Assembly: GCA_016196755.1 (NCBI GenBank) | Contig: JACPXC010000029.1 | Location: forward strand, 1 to 64,000 | Source of the DNA: Elusimicrobiota bacterium | GTDB taxonomy: Bacteria; Elusimicrobiota; Elusimicrobia; UBA1565 | Direction: 5' to 3' | DNA: 64,000 bases | Shown here: piece after piece, positions 7,701 to 15,305 of the stretch | How positions within the stretch are numbered: position 1 is the first letter of the stretch | How the letters are laid out: the number at the start of each line of letters is the position of its first letter | Notes under the pieces: generated by a model | Databases searched by the model: none | The model's input: the letters and a program-made list of their open reading frames with translations, nothing else | What the model was told of the DNA's origin: nothing | Program-made: the position numbers and the translations under genes

Positions 7701-8857
7701 ACCGCCCCGACAGCTGGCTCATGGCGATCAATATGGAGGCCATGGACGCTTTCTATGGAACGGCCGGCTTCTGGTCGGCGGCCGGAGCGGCGCTCTCCTG
7801 GGCCGTGCTCCGTCGCGACGATACGATGCTGGGCTGGCCCCATGAGGCGCTGGCCTGGGCCGCCGGCATCGCGGCGGGGGCGTCCGGTGCCTTGGCCGGG
7901 GCCTTCGAATACCCGGCGCGCGGCGTCCTGGCCTTCATCAAGAAGTGGGCCCTCAAGCTCGTGCCGTACCTCGAGAGTCTCTTGAACGTCCTCAAGCGCA
8001 TCGCCCTGCGCATCTTCCCGTTCATGGGAGGCCTCATCGGGGGCGCCGCGCTGGGTGTGGTCGGCTCGGCGGCCTTCGGCGCCGTCCTGCTGGCCCGCCC
8101 TTGGTTCAAGTACGTCGTCGCCGAGAACTACGAGACCTCGAGCCTCGGCCGCTTCCTCGGCACGGCCGCCCTGCGCGCGGTCGCCGCCCTGGCGGGCGTG
8201 GGCTTCGGCGCGCTCGGCCTCGCCTTCGGGCTCCTGGCCGCGCTGCCGTACTCGGTGACCTTCATGGTGGCCACCGCCTTCGACTGGGGCGGCATCGGCG
8301 GAACCAGCGAGCGCTTCTTCCTGCACTGGAAGCGCGGCTCGCTGCCCGCCGAGATGAAGCGTTTGAGCAAGCTAACCGACTCCTTCGAGTTCTCGGAGAA
8401 GCGGGTCAACGGCGAACTCGACCCGATGGCGGGCTGGATCCGGCTCGGGATGGTGTTCGCGGCGACCTTCGCCGCGGCCCTGGCCGCGACGATCGCCGGA
8501 CTGGTGGCCTACGGGCGCTCGATCCTGGCCGCGGCGACGGCGACCCGGACCGGCGCCGAACCTCCGGCATGGAGCGGCCCGAGCGCGTCGGTCATCAGCG
8601 GCTCGGTCCGCGACGGCGCCAAGTATGGGGGCGGCATCGGCGGCTGGGTCGGCGGCCTGGCGGGAATCGTGCTGGTCGCGATGATCGCGTTCAGCGCCGT
8701 GCCCTCGTTCCTGCTGGCGGCCGCGCCGCTGGGCGTCATCGGGCCGCTGCTTCTCGGCGCCCCGCTCGGCTGGCTGGCGGGGGTCGTCGTCGGGACGGCG
8801 CTCGGCGCCTTGACCGGGATGCTGCTTTGGCTGGACCGGCTGGTCAGGGCTTCTTGA
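4751..8857 (+). CDS. giant Gly/Ala-rich membrane protein with three internal repeats
   Basis: About 1368 aa. I chose the ATG at 4751 because GGAGG lies at 4743-4747 (spacing only 3 nt) and a TACAAT box at 4723-4728 would start transcription between the two; the in-frame ATG at 4727 overlaps that box. After a signal peptide comes an Ala/Pro-rich leader with the SFSG...FDGG motif at about 172-182, shared with the preceding gene. From about residue 235 the protein is many Gly/Ala-rich hydrophobic segments arranged as three related units of about 350 residues: near 235-610, 625-960 and 970-1350. YPVLAWP recurs in units 1 and 2 and a variant in unit 3. No family is recognised. It overlaps the convergent lipoprotein gene by 14 bp. 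Confidence 0.65.
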   Translation: MSNFPLSRLVAAVLAWALVVTAPGLGSYAAAQVVVRSGPGTAVVPTAPAGAARGAAAVPLSPSLGTAALPGAASLLAPAALTPRAASLTPAAAQAAPVAAAASPVAAPIAAPTRLSPAAQTVSVADRALSRGSAASEVLVAAAQAAAKVAPNATAPLAAASKLAGAPSASSFSGFRLVFDGGVVSGAQSGSVLAGQLPGRVVSGLNAVAPELPDAEANSAVPAPNSEVKSVERAAAPYEVVALLAAVGGAAAYFLIPVLLPMLPTLPVWLAANPLLLKGGLIAAGVGVGAALSEYRLLLDWPSQLAQGALSTGKTAFRFWARFGRVFASVLTASSMDEAMKAELPAGFWRYPVLAWPAVLVGYAFAPVLFVLGGVYKAVEVPVLAAFRGLRRVVVELLPWLGDLLDLAIRFIRNFFPALWRLITRGVAMAFYTAAGGAVVLAAPVWNGAVYARYAVDGTGNPMKLSQVPAVAGMLVGRLLGLVAAGVLGVVGAAVGLVAGLPLTVTDALLGMLARVSPGGRLDRADKRWTAALKAAADMAAFTLVMPGPASGDAASLPRVLARVGAAVPGALYALPHGVFSALVLWVAGLAAALGYAREAAKAEPWAAEPRSSREDKPAEEITGSPWAPMALGLGGLAAGWYLAPLSLPLLATAAIALIGGLAGLSLSQPGVWLAAPAALASGARAGGDVFRLGARLGLAADSTLRGRRVDQALFKAAPVSLTQYPVLAWPGLLLGAVLAPLGAVVGAAAAALGVPAAAAWRAAVVVLTAGVIRRILTGLKNVAVHGLPFTLGLVLGTLWGAIKGAALSAWTLAVTVWRAVIALADENPYRYTGLTGLATKRLVQALGGVVGLAAGVVGAAVGLVSFAPSALTEGLALGLEWAGAKGGVPAWLRRWRQNFQRDLNDGAGLRLLTLAYPYAQNESGLWQGVLRTVNTGLYALLSPLWFPVAATAMYVRAAYRASTSLQPAAKEWKKIRLDSAPRYRPDSWLMAINMEAMDAFYGTAGFWSAAGAALSWAVLRRDDTMLGWPHEALAWAAGIAAGASGALAGAFEYPARGVLAFIKKWALKLVPYLESLLNVLKRIALRIFPFMGGLIGGAALGVVGSAAFGAVLLARPWFKYVVAENYETSSLGRFLGTAALRAVAALAGVGFGALGLAFGLLAALPYSVTFMVATAFDWGGIGGTSERFFLHWKRGSLPAEMKRLSKLTDSFEFSEKRVNGELDPMAGWIRLGMVFAATFAAALAATIAGLVAYGRSILAAATATRTGAEPPAWSGPSASVISGSVRDGAKYGGGIGGWVGGLAGIVLVAMIAFSAVPSFLLAAAPLGVIGPLLLGAPLGWLAGVVVGTALGALTGMLLWLDRLVRAS
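5123..5176 (+). repeat. 54-bp in-gene repeat, copy A
   Basis: About 91% identical (5 mismatches) to the reverse complement of 15374-15427. It lies in the low-complexity leader of the giant membrane protein and encodes ADRALSRGSAASE in frame. Its length is a multiple of three, so insertion or loss keeps the frame. Confidence 0.75.
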
Positions 8858-9470
8858 ACTCGAGCGAGTTCATGATCCGCTCGTAGACCGCGGCCTCGCG
8901 CTTGGCGTCCGGGTCGAGCCCGTTGGGCGCGCGGCCCAGCGAGAGGATGCTCAGGGCCTCGAGGCGCCGCCCCGCGGCGTCGTCGCACTGGGTCTTGTAG
9001 AACGGCGTGTAGCAGGTTCCCTGCCCGTTGAACGGGGCGCGGTCCGGGCAAGGGTCGCCGGCCGACGAGATGATAAGCGCGCCGAGACAGCGCCCGTTGA
9101 CCACGTCGAACTCCTTGGGGCCGACGAGCAGGAGCCCGCCCTTCTCCAAGTCCGGACGCAACTCGGATTGGATGGCATCGCGCAGGATCATGCCCTTGTT
9201 CTTTCCGTCGAGTTGGATGGCCAGCCCGCCGTGCACGGTGCCGGGGACCGTGGGCGGAGGGATGATGGCCAGCGACGGATGGGCCGGGTCCTGGCGGCCG
9301 TCGACGGCGCCCACCACCTGGCTGCCCGTAGGATACGAGGCCTTGATCCAGTCGTCCTCGTAGGTCTGCCAGCCGGCGGCGCCCGTCGGCGCGGCGGGCG
9401 GCGCGGATTCTATCTTGCAGGCCGCCAGCAGGAGAGCCGCGACGGCGAGACAGGAGGGGGCGCGCTTCAT
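8844..9470 (-). CDS. putative lipoprotein
   Basis: This 208-aa protein starts MKRAPSCLAVAALLLAAC, with LLAAC as a plausible lipobox (Cys18). The mature part has several Cys (ISSAGDPCPD, GTCYTPFYKTQCDD) and ends in a helix, IMNSLEFKKP. The ATG at 9470 is preferred over the upstream one at 9485 because TATACT (9477-9482 on this strand) sits exactly 6 nt before it, a leaderless arrangement seen at many genes here. The C-terminal pattern resembles that of the lipoprotein at 21626-22234, a weak similarity that may reflect a PsbP-like fold. Function unknown. Confidence 0.6.
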   Translation of the reverse strand: MKRAPSCLAVAALLLAACKIESAPPAAPTGAAGWQTYEDDWIKASYPTGSQVVGAVDGRQDPAHPSLAIIPPPTVPGTVHGGLAIQLDGKNKGMILRDAIQSELRPDLEKGGLLLVGPKEFDVVNGRCLGALIISSAGDPCPDRAPFNGQGTCYTPFYKTQCDDAAGRRLEALSILSLGRAPNGLDPDAKREAAVYERIMNSLEFKKP

Positions 9471-9495
9471 CGCTGGAGTATACAAATCGCGCCGC

Positions 9496-10635
9496 TCAGG
9501 GCAGTTTGCCGCGGCCGGTGGAGTTGATGAAGGTGGCGAAGCGCGCTTTCTCCGTGGACTGGGGATTCTTAGCCAGGATGTTCACGATCCCCATGTACGA
9601 GCCGTCCTTGCCGGCGTAGACGTGGACGTTCTTGTCGTAAGGGGCGGCGGGCAGGTCGAGGAGCCTGCGCTGAATCGCTATGTCGTTGTCGGAGGGGTTC
9701 TGGGGGCGGTCGATGGCGTCGCTCGGGGCCAACTCCTTATGGGTTCTCGCTCCCGCGAGCCAGCCGCCCACCACGGACTTGAGCCAGGCGACCGTCGAGT
9801 CGTCGCGGTTGAGGTTGGCCTGGGTCAGCCCGTTGGCGAAATGGGCGGCCATCCGCGCGTCGGAGCCCATGGCGTCCGGACGCACGAAGACCGTGTAGGT
9901 GCCCGCCTCACGGTCGATCGCCAGGCGCACGGCCCCCGCCTGGTCGGCGGCGGCGGGACGGAAGTGGATGCCTTGGCGGGCCAGGTCCTCCAGCGAGCGC
10001 GCCTGGCGCAGGGCGCCGTCGAGGGTCTCGCTCCGGCCGCGCAGGCCGAAGGCGCGCTCGAGCTTGCGGCCCAACTCGGGCGGCACGCCGGCCGGCAGGA
10101 CGCCCGGCCGGACCGGCTCGGCCGCCGCGGCGGGAGACGGCGGCGGGCCCGCGGACGGCTCGCGGGAGAGGCGGATCGCCGTGTCGACCAGGCCGCGCTG
10201 CGGGTGCCCGGCCGGGAGCCGCGCGAGGATGGCCCGCGCCTCGGCGGTCTGGCCGAGCCCGGCGAGGACGCGGGCCTTCACGCCCAGCGCGTCGGGGTTG
10301 GAATAGTCGCGGAGCAGGGCCGCCTCGGCCAGCGAGAGGGCGCGCGAGGAATCGCCCAGGCTCATATAGGCCTCGCTGAGGGCCGCCGACTTCGCCGGGT
10401 CGTCGTCGAAGGAGTCCTGCCGGGAGGCCAAGAGGCGCAGGGCCTCCTCTTTCCGGTCGGCGGGCAGGCCGGAGAGGAAGGCGCTCAGGCTGCCGCGCGA
10501 GGCGCGCTGGGCCAGGTCGGGGGGGAGGGAGGAGGCGACCGTGCTGCGGATGGACGACTCGGCTTGGGAACGGGCGTCGGCGGCGCGGGCCGCGGACGGG
10601 CAGAGGAAGACGGCGGCTATCAGGAACGACCGCAT
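9496..10635 (-). CDS. exported TPR-like protein of unknown function
   Basis: This 379-aa protein has a clear signal peptide (MRSFLIAAVFLCPSAARAAD). Residues about 65-150 are helical pairs of TPR type (AALSEAYMSLGDSSRALSLA, then a second repeat with LAGLGQTAEARAILA). A Pro/Ala linker precedes a C-terminal domain from about 185 with no recognised family. The start is supported by a near-ideal promoter ending 6 nt before the ATG. TPR domains normally bind partner proteins; the partner is not evident. Confidence 0.6.
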   Translation of the reverse strand: MRSFLIAAVFLCPSAARAADARSQAESSIRSTVASSLPPDLAQRASRGSLSAFLSGLPADRKEEALRLLASRQDSFDDDPAKSAALSEAYMSLGDSSRALSLAEAALLRDYSNPDALGVKARVLAGLGQTAEARAILARLPAGHPQRGLVDTAIRLSREPSAGPPPSPAAAAEPVRPGVLPAGVPPELGRKLERAFGLRGRSETLDGALRQARSLEDLARQGIHFRPAAADQAGAVRLAIDREAGTYTVFVRPDAMGSDARMAAHFANGLTQANLNRDDSTVAWLKSVVGGWLAGARTHKELAPSDAIDRPQNPSDNDIAIQRRLLDLPAAPYDKNVHVYAGKDGSYMGIVNILAKNPQSTEKARFATFINSTGRGKLP

Positions 10636-10641
10636 GAACTC

Positions 10642-10670
10642 AGGGTAGACCCGCGGGCGGGGATTTTCAA
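10642..10670 (-). promoter_or_regulatory. promoter of the TPR-like gene (leaderless type)
   Basis: Minus-strand TTGAAA (10665-10670), 17-nt spacer, TACCCT (10642-10647), then 6 nt to the ATG at 10635. Transcription should begin at or next to the start codon. Confidence 0.6.
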
Positions 10671-10714
10671 GGGGCCGGAGACTGGCCTGTCCGCGCGGAC
10701 GGCTGCCCGCGGTC

Positions 10715-11257
10715 CTAGAGCTTTCCGAGCTTGAAGGTCATCGCCAGCGTCGCCGTGGCCGCGTGCACTTCCCGCGAATCCGAGTTCGAACGCGCCGCGA
10801 ACAGGTAATCCGCCCAAGCCGCCAGGCCCAGGTCCGGCGTCAGCGAGTAGTCCACGCCGAGCCCCGTCCGCACCGCGAACGACGTCTGCGAATCCGTATC
10901 CCGCGGCCGCGCCTGGTGGACGATGACCGGTCCGGCGCCGAAGCGAACCGCGGGGGTCCAATACCCGGCGCCCCGCCAGGAGCGCGTCGCCGAGAGCAGG
11001 AACGGCTCGAGCCGCAGCCGGCGGGTCTTGAACATGTTCAGCGAGTCGTAGGAGAACGCGGCGTCCCAGCTCTCGCTCAGGGCCAGGCTGACGGCCCCGC
11101 CGCAGCCGGGGCCGAGCTTCGCGTTGCGGCGCACGGTGGCGCCGCCGAGCGGGGCCGCGGCGCCGGCGCTCAGCGAGAGCGAGACGAGGCCGGCTCGGTC
11201 GTCGGCGCGGACCGGGGCGGCGGCCAGCAGCGCGGCCAGGACGATGAGTTTTACCAT
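10715..11257 (-). CDS. small outer-membrane beta-barrel protein
   Basis: The 180 aa begin with a signal peptide (MVKLIVLAALLAAAPVRAD) and continue as amphipathic alternating strands typical of an 8-stranded barrel, for example AAFSYDSLNMFKTRRLRLEPFL and VRTGLGVDYSLTPDLGLAAWA. It ends in a strand, ATATLAMTFKLGKL, though it lacks the usual terminal aromatic residue. Size and pattern fit OmpW/OmpX-like proteins, but no specific family is certain. The ATG at 11257 has TAACCT 7 nt upstream and is divergent from the esterase gene. Confidence 0.6.
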   Translation of the reverse strand: MVKLIVLAALLAAAPVRADDRAGLVSLSLSAGAAAPLGGATVRRNAKLGPGCGGAVSLALSESWDAAFSYDSLNMFKTRRLRLEPFLLSATRSWRGAGYWTPAVRFGAGPVIVHQARPRDTDSQTSFAVRTGLGVDYSLTPDLGLAAWADYLFAARSNSDSREVHAATATLAMTFKLGKL

Positions 11258-11317
11258 GGCCGGGAGGTTACGACATTTGCCGTGCGCCCAACAACACGGG
11301 TCTGATAGAATCCCGCG

Positions 11318-12010
11318 ATGAGGAGTTTGGCCCAACCCCGCGTGCGCCGCCTCGGCGGGCTCGAGGTCGTGGAGTTCCCGGCTTCGCCCGAGGCCCCGAC
11401 GATCGTCTGCATGCACGGCTACGGGGCCGACATGCGCGACCTGGCGGGGTTCGCGTTGGGCCTCGAGCTCAAGGCGCCGGCGCGCTGGCTCTTCCCGAAC
11501 GGCCCCCTGGAATTGTCCTGGGGCGGACGAGCCTGGTTCCCGATCGATGAGCAGCGGCTCAACGCCTACGGGCGCGGCGAAGGCGCCTTCGATCTCTCGG
11601 GACTGAGGCCGCCGGGCATCGACGCGGCCCGCGACGCCGTGCTCGAGCTCGTCGCCGCGGCGGAACTGCCGTGGGACCGCGTCATCCTCGGAGGCTTCTC
11701 GCAGGGCGCCATGCTCGCGGTGGAACTGGCGCTGGCCTCGCCCGAGGCGCCGGCCGGGGCGTTCCTGCTCTCGGGGAACCTCGTCGACGCCGCCGGCTTG
11801 GCCGCGCGCGCCCCGGCGCGCAAGGGACTGCGCTTCTTCCAGAGCCACGGCACGCTCGACACGGTGCTCGGCTTCTCGGGCGGCAAGCGCCTGCACGAGG
11901 CGCTGACCGCGGCGGGCTGGCAGGGGACCTTCCTCGACTTCGAAGGCGAGCATGGGATCCCGCGCGAGGCTCTGGACGGCCTGGGGACCTTCCTTGATTC
12001 GCTCCTATAG
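11318..12010 (+). CDS. alpha/beta-hydrolase, carboxylesterase/phospholipase type
   Basis: The 230-aa protein has the complete triad of the acyl-protein-thioesterase/carboxylesterase group: nucleophile in GGFSQGAM, Asp in HGTLDTVLGF and His in GEHGIP. CMHGYGAD near the N-terminus forms the oxyanion region. There is no signal peptide, so it is probably a cytoplasmic esterase of short acyl or lysophospholipid substrates. TAGAAT at 11306-11311 lies 6 nt before the ATG, with no Shine-Dalgarno site. Confidence 0.85.
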   Translation: MRSLAQPRVRRLGGLEVVEFPASPEAPTIVCMHGYGADMRDLAGFALGLELKAPARWLFPNGPLELSWGGRAWFPIDEQRLNAYGRGEGAFDLSGLRPPGIDAARDAVLELVAAAELPWDRVILGGFSQGAMLAVELALASPEAPAGAFLLSGNLVDAAGLAARAPARKGLRFFQSHGTLDTVLGFSGGKRLHEALTAAGWQGTFLDFEGEHGIPREALDGLGTFLDSLL

Positions 12011-12095
12011 AGACGGCGTTCTGGGCCCTAAGGCCTATGCTTCGATGGGTCTTCGGAACGTGTTTTTTCCAGGCTTCGGGTGCTATCCTGGCGCT

Positions 12096-12956
12096 ATGAC
12101 GGGCTTGCTCCTCCTGGTTCTCTTAGGCGCGCCGGCTCCCGCCGGCGCGCAGGAAGGGACGACCATCGAGGCCATGGCCAGCGGCCTCAAGGACGCCGAA
12201 CAGCTGCTCAAGAAGAAGGAAGGCGCCCTCAAGCGCGCCGGCATCCTCTCGCCGAGCGGCTCGGTGGCCGGCGAGATGGCCCGCGTCATCGAGCTGGCCG
12301 AGGCGGCCCGCGAGAAACGCCCGCCCAACGCCCCGCCGGCCGACTCCCGGCTGGGTTTCGGCGGCGCCGGCGCGGCGGCGATGGGACAGCTGACCGGCTC
12401 GCCGGGTGCAAAGTCGGCCAAGCCAGGCGAGCTCGAGGGCGCGGCCCTCAACTCCCGCGGCCAGCCCACCCCCGATGAGATCATGGCCGAGCGCATCGAC
12501 CTCATCACCGACGCGAAGGTCTCGGCCTCCGTCGCGCGCGAGGCCTTCAAGCGCCTGCTTTGGGTCGCCTACAAGGCCCCCGAGGGCGCGGGCGCCACGC
12601 CCGAGGTGCAGGGCCTGCTGAGCTTCCTCAAGGGCCAGCTCGACGCGGAGGTGATGGGCAAGAACCTCTGGCCGGTGCAGTGGGAAGGCGACATGCCGCC
12701 GAACATCCTCGCCACCTACAGCGGGCTCATCAAGGTCGGCCCCAGCTTCTCGCGGATGGGCCTGGTCGGCAAGATGACGACGATGTTCCACGAGATGCTG
12801 CACGGCCACGACGACGGCGGCGACGAGTCCCCGATCGAGCACAACCGCATGCGCGGCGCCTACGCCTACCGGCCCGACCACCCGACGCCGGCCATGCACA
12901 ACGCCGCCGAGATGCTCGCCTACACCGACATGGCCCAATGGGTCGCGGCACTCTGA
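12096..12956 (+). CDS. secreted HExxH (zincin-like) protein
   Basis: A 286-aa protein with signal peptide MTGLLLLVLLGAPAPAGAQ. A Lys/Glu-rich helical stretch and a Pro/Gly linker follow. The C-terminal domain from about residue 125 carries HEMLH at 232-236, then HDDGGDESPIEHN and AAEMLAYTDMAQ, whose Glu could be the third metal ligand. TATCCT at 12084-12089 is 6 nt before the ATG, which supports this start. It resembles the other HExxH proteins in the window only in general layout. Substrate unknown. Confidence 0.6.
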   Translation: MTGLLLLVLLGAPAPAGAQEGTTIEAMASGLKDAEQLLKKKEGALKRAGILSPSGSVAGEMARVIELAEAAREKRPPNAPPADSRLGFGGAGAAAMGQLTGSPGAKSAKPGELEGAALNSRGQPTPDEIMAERIDLITDAKVSASVAREAFKRLLWVAYKAPEGAGATPEVQGLLSFLKGQLDAEVMGKNLWPVQWEGDMPPNILATYSGLIKVGPSFSRMGLVGKMTTMFHEMLHGHDDGGDESPIEHNRMRGAYAYRPDHPTPAMHNAAEMLAYTDMAQWVAAL

Positions 12957-12966
12957 GCCGGGCCCG

Positions 12967-13749
12967 GTGAGCGGGCTCGAGTCCTTCTCCTCATTACAGC
13001 TGGCCGCCTTAGCCCTCCTGGTCTTCATCGCCGGCGTGCTCGACTCGCTGGCGGGCGGAGGCGGCCTCATCACCCTGCCCGCGTATCTCGCCGTCGGCCT
13101 GCCGCCGGGCCTCGTGCTGGGGACCAACAAATGCGCCTCGTCGATCGGGACCACGGCGTCGGTGGTGCGCTACTTCCGGACCCTCGAGCTCGACTGGCGG
13201 CCGGTGGCGCCGATGATCGCGGCGGCCCTCATCGGCTCGGCCGCCGGGGCCGAGCTGGCCCTGCTGCTCGACCCGTCATGGATCCGCCCGCTCATGCTGG
13301 CGATCCTGCCCTTCGTAGCCTGGTCGGTGCTCTCGAAGCACCACGTCGGGCTGGGCGATCGCTCCTCCGAGCTGAGCCCGGAGTCGCTCTCGCGGCGCGC
13401 CGTGGGCGTGGCCCTGCCGGTCGGCGCCTACGACGGCTTCTTCGGGCCCGGGGCGGGGACTTTCCTGGCCTTGGGCCTGGCGCGCTTCTGCCGCTACGAC
13501 CTCCTGCGCGCCACCGGCTACGCGAAGGCGCTCAACCTGGCCTCCAACCTCGCGGCCCTGGTCTCCTTCATGATCGCCAAGCGCGTCAACCTGCCGCTGG
13601 GCGCGGCGATGGGGGCGGTGAGCCTGCTCGGCAACCTGGTCGGCGCCCACCTCGGGCTCAAGCGCGGCGCGGCGGCCATCCGTCCCGCCATCGCCCTGAT
13701 CTGCGCGGGCCTGTTCCTCAAGATAGCCTTCGACTTAAGCTCCGGTTAA
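12967..13749 (+). CDS. TauE/SafE family anion exporter
   Basis: This 260-aa, GTG-start membrane protein has about eight hydrophobic segments and the family signatures: GVLDSLAGGGGLITLPAYL near the N-terminus, GTNKCASSIGT, and GAYDGFFGPGAGTFLALGL at mid-length. TauE/SafE proteins export sulfite, sulfoacetate or related organic anions; the substrate cannot be told. It starts 10 bp after the HEMLH gene and is probably co-transcribed. A terminator-like hairpin follows. Confidence 0.88.
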   Translation: MSGLESFSSLQLAALALLVFIAGVLDSLAGGGGLITLPAYLAVGLPPGLVLGTNKCASSIGTTASVVRYFRTLELDWRPVAPMIAAALIGSAAGAELALLLDPSWIRPLMLAILPFVAWSVLSKHHVGLGDRSSELSPESLSRRAVGVALPVGAYDGFFGPGAGTFLALGLARFCRYDLLRATGYAKALNLASNLAALVSFMIAKRVNLPLGAAMGAVSLLGNLVGAHLGLKRGAAAIRPAIALICAGLFLKIAFDLSSG

Positions 13750-13775
13750 GACCCGCCCACCCTCGTCGGAATTAG

Positions 13776-13797
13776 CCCGCGTCCAGCGGGATTTTTT
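13776..13797 (+). terminator. rho-independent terminator after the TauE/SafE gene
   Basis: CCCGC and GCGGG form a 5-bp stem around GTCCA, followed by A and six T. A second hairpin (GCGGGAT at 13805-13811, ATCCCGC at 13822-13828) follows at once and may strengthen termination or act upstream of the next gene. Confidence 0.65.
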
Positions 13798-13871
13798 CTC
13801 TTAAGCGGGATTTCACTCGGCATCCCGCATGAGCGGCCCCATCCTGATTTCACGGGGGGAGGGAGGCGGTC

Positions 13872-15158
13872 ATGAGAATCCGCAAGGGACTCGAAGGGAT
13901 GCTGGTCGCGGCGCTCTTGGCGCTGTCGGGTGCGGCCTGCGCGGCGCAGAACGAGATCTCGAAGATCGTGCTGTTCGCGCCGGGGACGCCGCCCGAGGTG
14001 CGGGCGGCGAAGATCGAGGCGGCCGGCGGGCGGGTCAAGCGCCAGCTCGACCTGGTCGACGGCGTCGAGGCGGTCTTTCCGGCCTCGGAGTCCGCCGTCC
14101 TCGCCATGGAGAAGGGGACGCCGCTGCCCGCCGAGCAGGGAGCCGGCGGCCTTTCCGAAGGCCGCGACGGCGTCTCCGGCATCGAAAGCAACGAGAGGGA
14201 GAACGTGCTCGAGCAGCGCGCGCCCTCCTTCGGTTCCTTCCCCTCGGTGCGCGACTTCCTCAATAGGGGAGGCGCGGAGGCGCCGGCGGTCGGCGGCGTC
14301 CTGCTCGGCGCCGAGGACGCCGAGCCGGTCATCCCCTGGGGCGTTACGGCCGTGAAGGCGCCCGACCTCTGGGCACGGAGCAAGGGCCGCGGGGTGCGGA
14401 TCGGGATCATCGACACCGGCATCGACGGCGAGCACGCGGCCCTCAAGGAGAACTATAGAGGAGGCTACAACGCGGTCACGGAGGACGGCGCTCCGACCGA
14501 CGACCACGGCCACGGCACCCACGTGGCGGGGACGGTGGCCGCCAACAGCCGCGAGGTCATCGGCGTGGCGCCGGAGGCCTCGCTCTACTCGATCAAGTCG
14601 ATCGACTCGCGGGGCCAGGCCGCCACGGCCGACATCATCAAGGGCCTGGAGTGGGCGGTCAAGAACAAGCTGCAGGTGGTCAACATGAGCCTCCGCAAGC
14701 CCCATACCGAGGCGCTGGAGCTGGCCGTGGCCAGGACCCTGGCGGCGGGCGTCATCATCGTGGCCGCGGCCGGCAACGGCAGCGGCGCGGCGGTCGAGGC
14801 GCCGGCACGCTACGCCGGGGTCATCGCCGTCAGCGCCAGCAACGCCGACGGCGGCCTGGCGGACTTCTCGAACAAGGGGCCCGAGGTCGCCTTCATCGCC
14901 CCGGGCGCGGAGGTCGTCTCGACGGCCATGGGCGGCGGCGTCACCACCAAGTCGGGCACCTCGATGGCGGCGCCGCACGTCGCCGGTCTCGTGGCCCTGG
15001 CGATCGGCCTCGGCCATGCCGACGGCGCGTCGGTCCGCCGCGCGCTCGACGGGGCCGCGGCGCCCCTGCCCGGAGTCACCGAGGAGGGTGGGCAGGGCGG
15101 CGGCATGATCGACGCCGGCCGCATCGCCGCGCCGCGGGGCGGAGCCCGCGCCCGCTAG
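13872..15158 (+). CDS. secreted subtilisin-like serine protease (S8)
   Basis: The 428-aa preproprotein has a signal peptide, an inhibitor-I9-like prodomain (EISKIVLFAPG...AAGGRVKRQLDLVDGVEAVFP) and a complete S8 catalytic domain: Asp in GIIDTGIDG (about 180), His in DDHGHGTHVAGT (about 214), oxyanion Asn in AAAGNGS (about 300) and Ser in SGTSMAAPHVAGL (about 362). GGAGG at 13862-13866 with 5-nt spacing fixes the ATG. A paralogue lies directly downstream; both begin MRIRKGL, so they probably arose by tandem duplication. It should be a secreted, self-processing endopeptidase. Confidence 0.93.
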   Translation: MRIRKGLEGMLVAALLALSGAACAAQNEISKIVLFAPGTPPEVRAAKIEAAGGRVKRQLDLVDGVEAVFPASESAVLAMEKGTPLPAEQGAGGLSEGRDGVSGIESNERENVLEQRAPSFGSFPSVRDFLNRGGAEAPAVGGVLLGAEDAEPVIPWGVTAVKAPDLWARSKGRGVRIGIIDTGIDGEHAALKENYRGGYNAVTEDGAPTDDHGHGTHVAGTVAANSREVIGVAPEASLYSIKSIDSRGQAATADIIKGLEWAVKNKLQVVNMSLRKPHTEALELAVARTLAAGVIIVAAAGNGSGAAVEAPARYAGVIAVSASNADGGLADFSNKGPEVAFIAPGAEVVSTAMGGGVTTKSGTSMAAPHVAGLVALAIGLGHADGASVRRALDGAAAPLPGVTEEGGQGGGMIDAGRIAAPRGGARAR

Positions 15159-15228
15159 CGCGGAAACATGACAATATGGGCCCAATGCCCCAGGCACAGC
15201 TGGGTCCATTGAGCCTTTCGAGAAGGGC

Positions 15229-15256
15229 CCTTCGGGGGTAATAGTACCCCCGAAGG
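15229..15256. repeat. strong hairpin between the two subtilisin genes
   Basis: A perfect 12-bp stem, 15229-15240 with 15245-15256, closes on a 4-nt ATAG loop. There is no T-run. It could slow or partly terminate read-through from the first protease gene, or act in the leader of the second. Confidence 0.5.
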
Positions 15257-15305
15257 ACCCAGATGTCTTATAGGTCCTTCGGTCCGCGGGGGGAAGGAGG
15301 CGGGC

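Noticed and set aside
13746-15209. Long minus-strand frame across the first subtilisin gene.
   Set aside because: The plus strand has an intact S8 protease with signal peptide and ribosome site; the antisense product has no recognisable feature.
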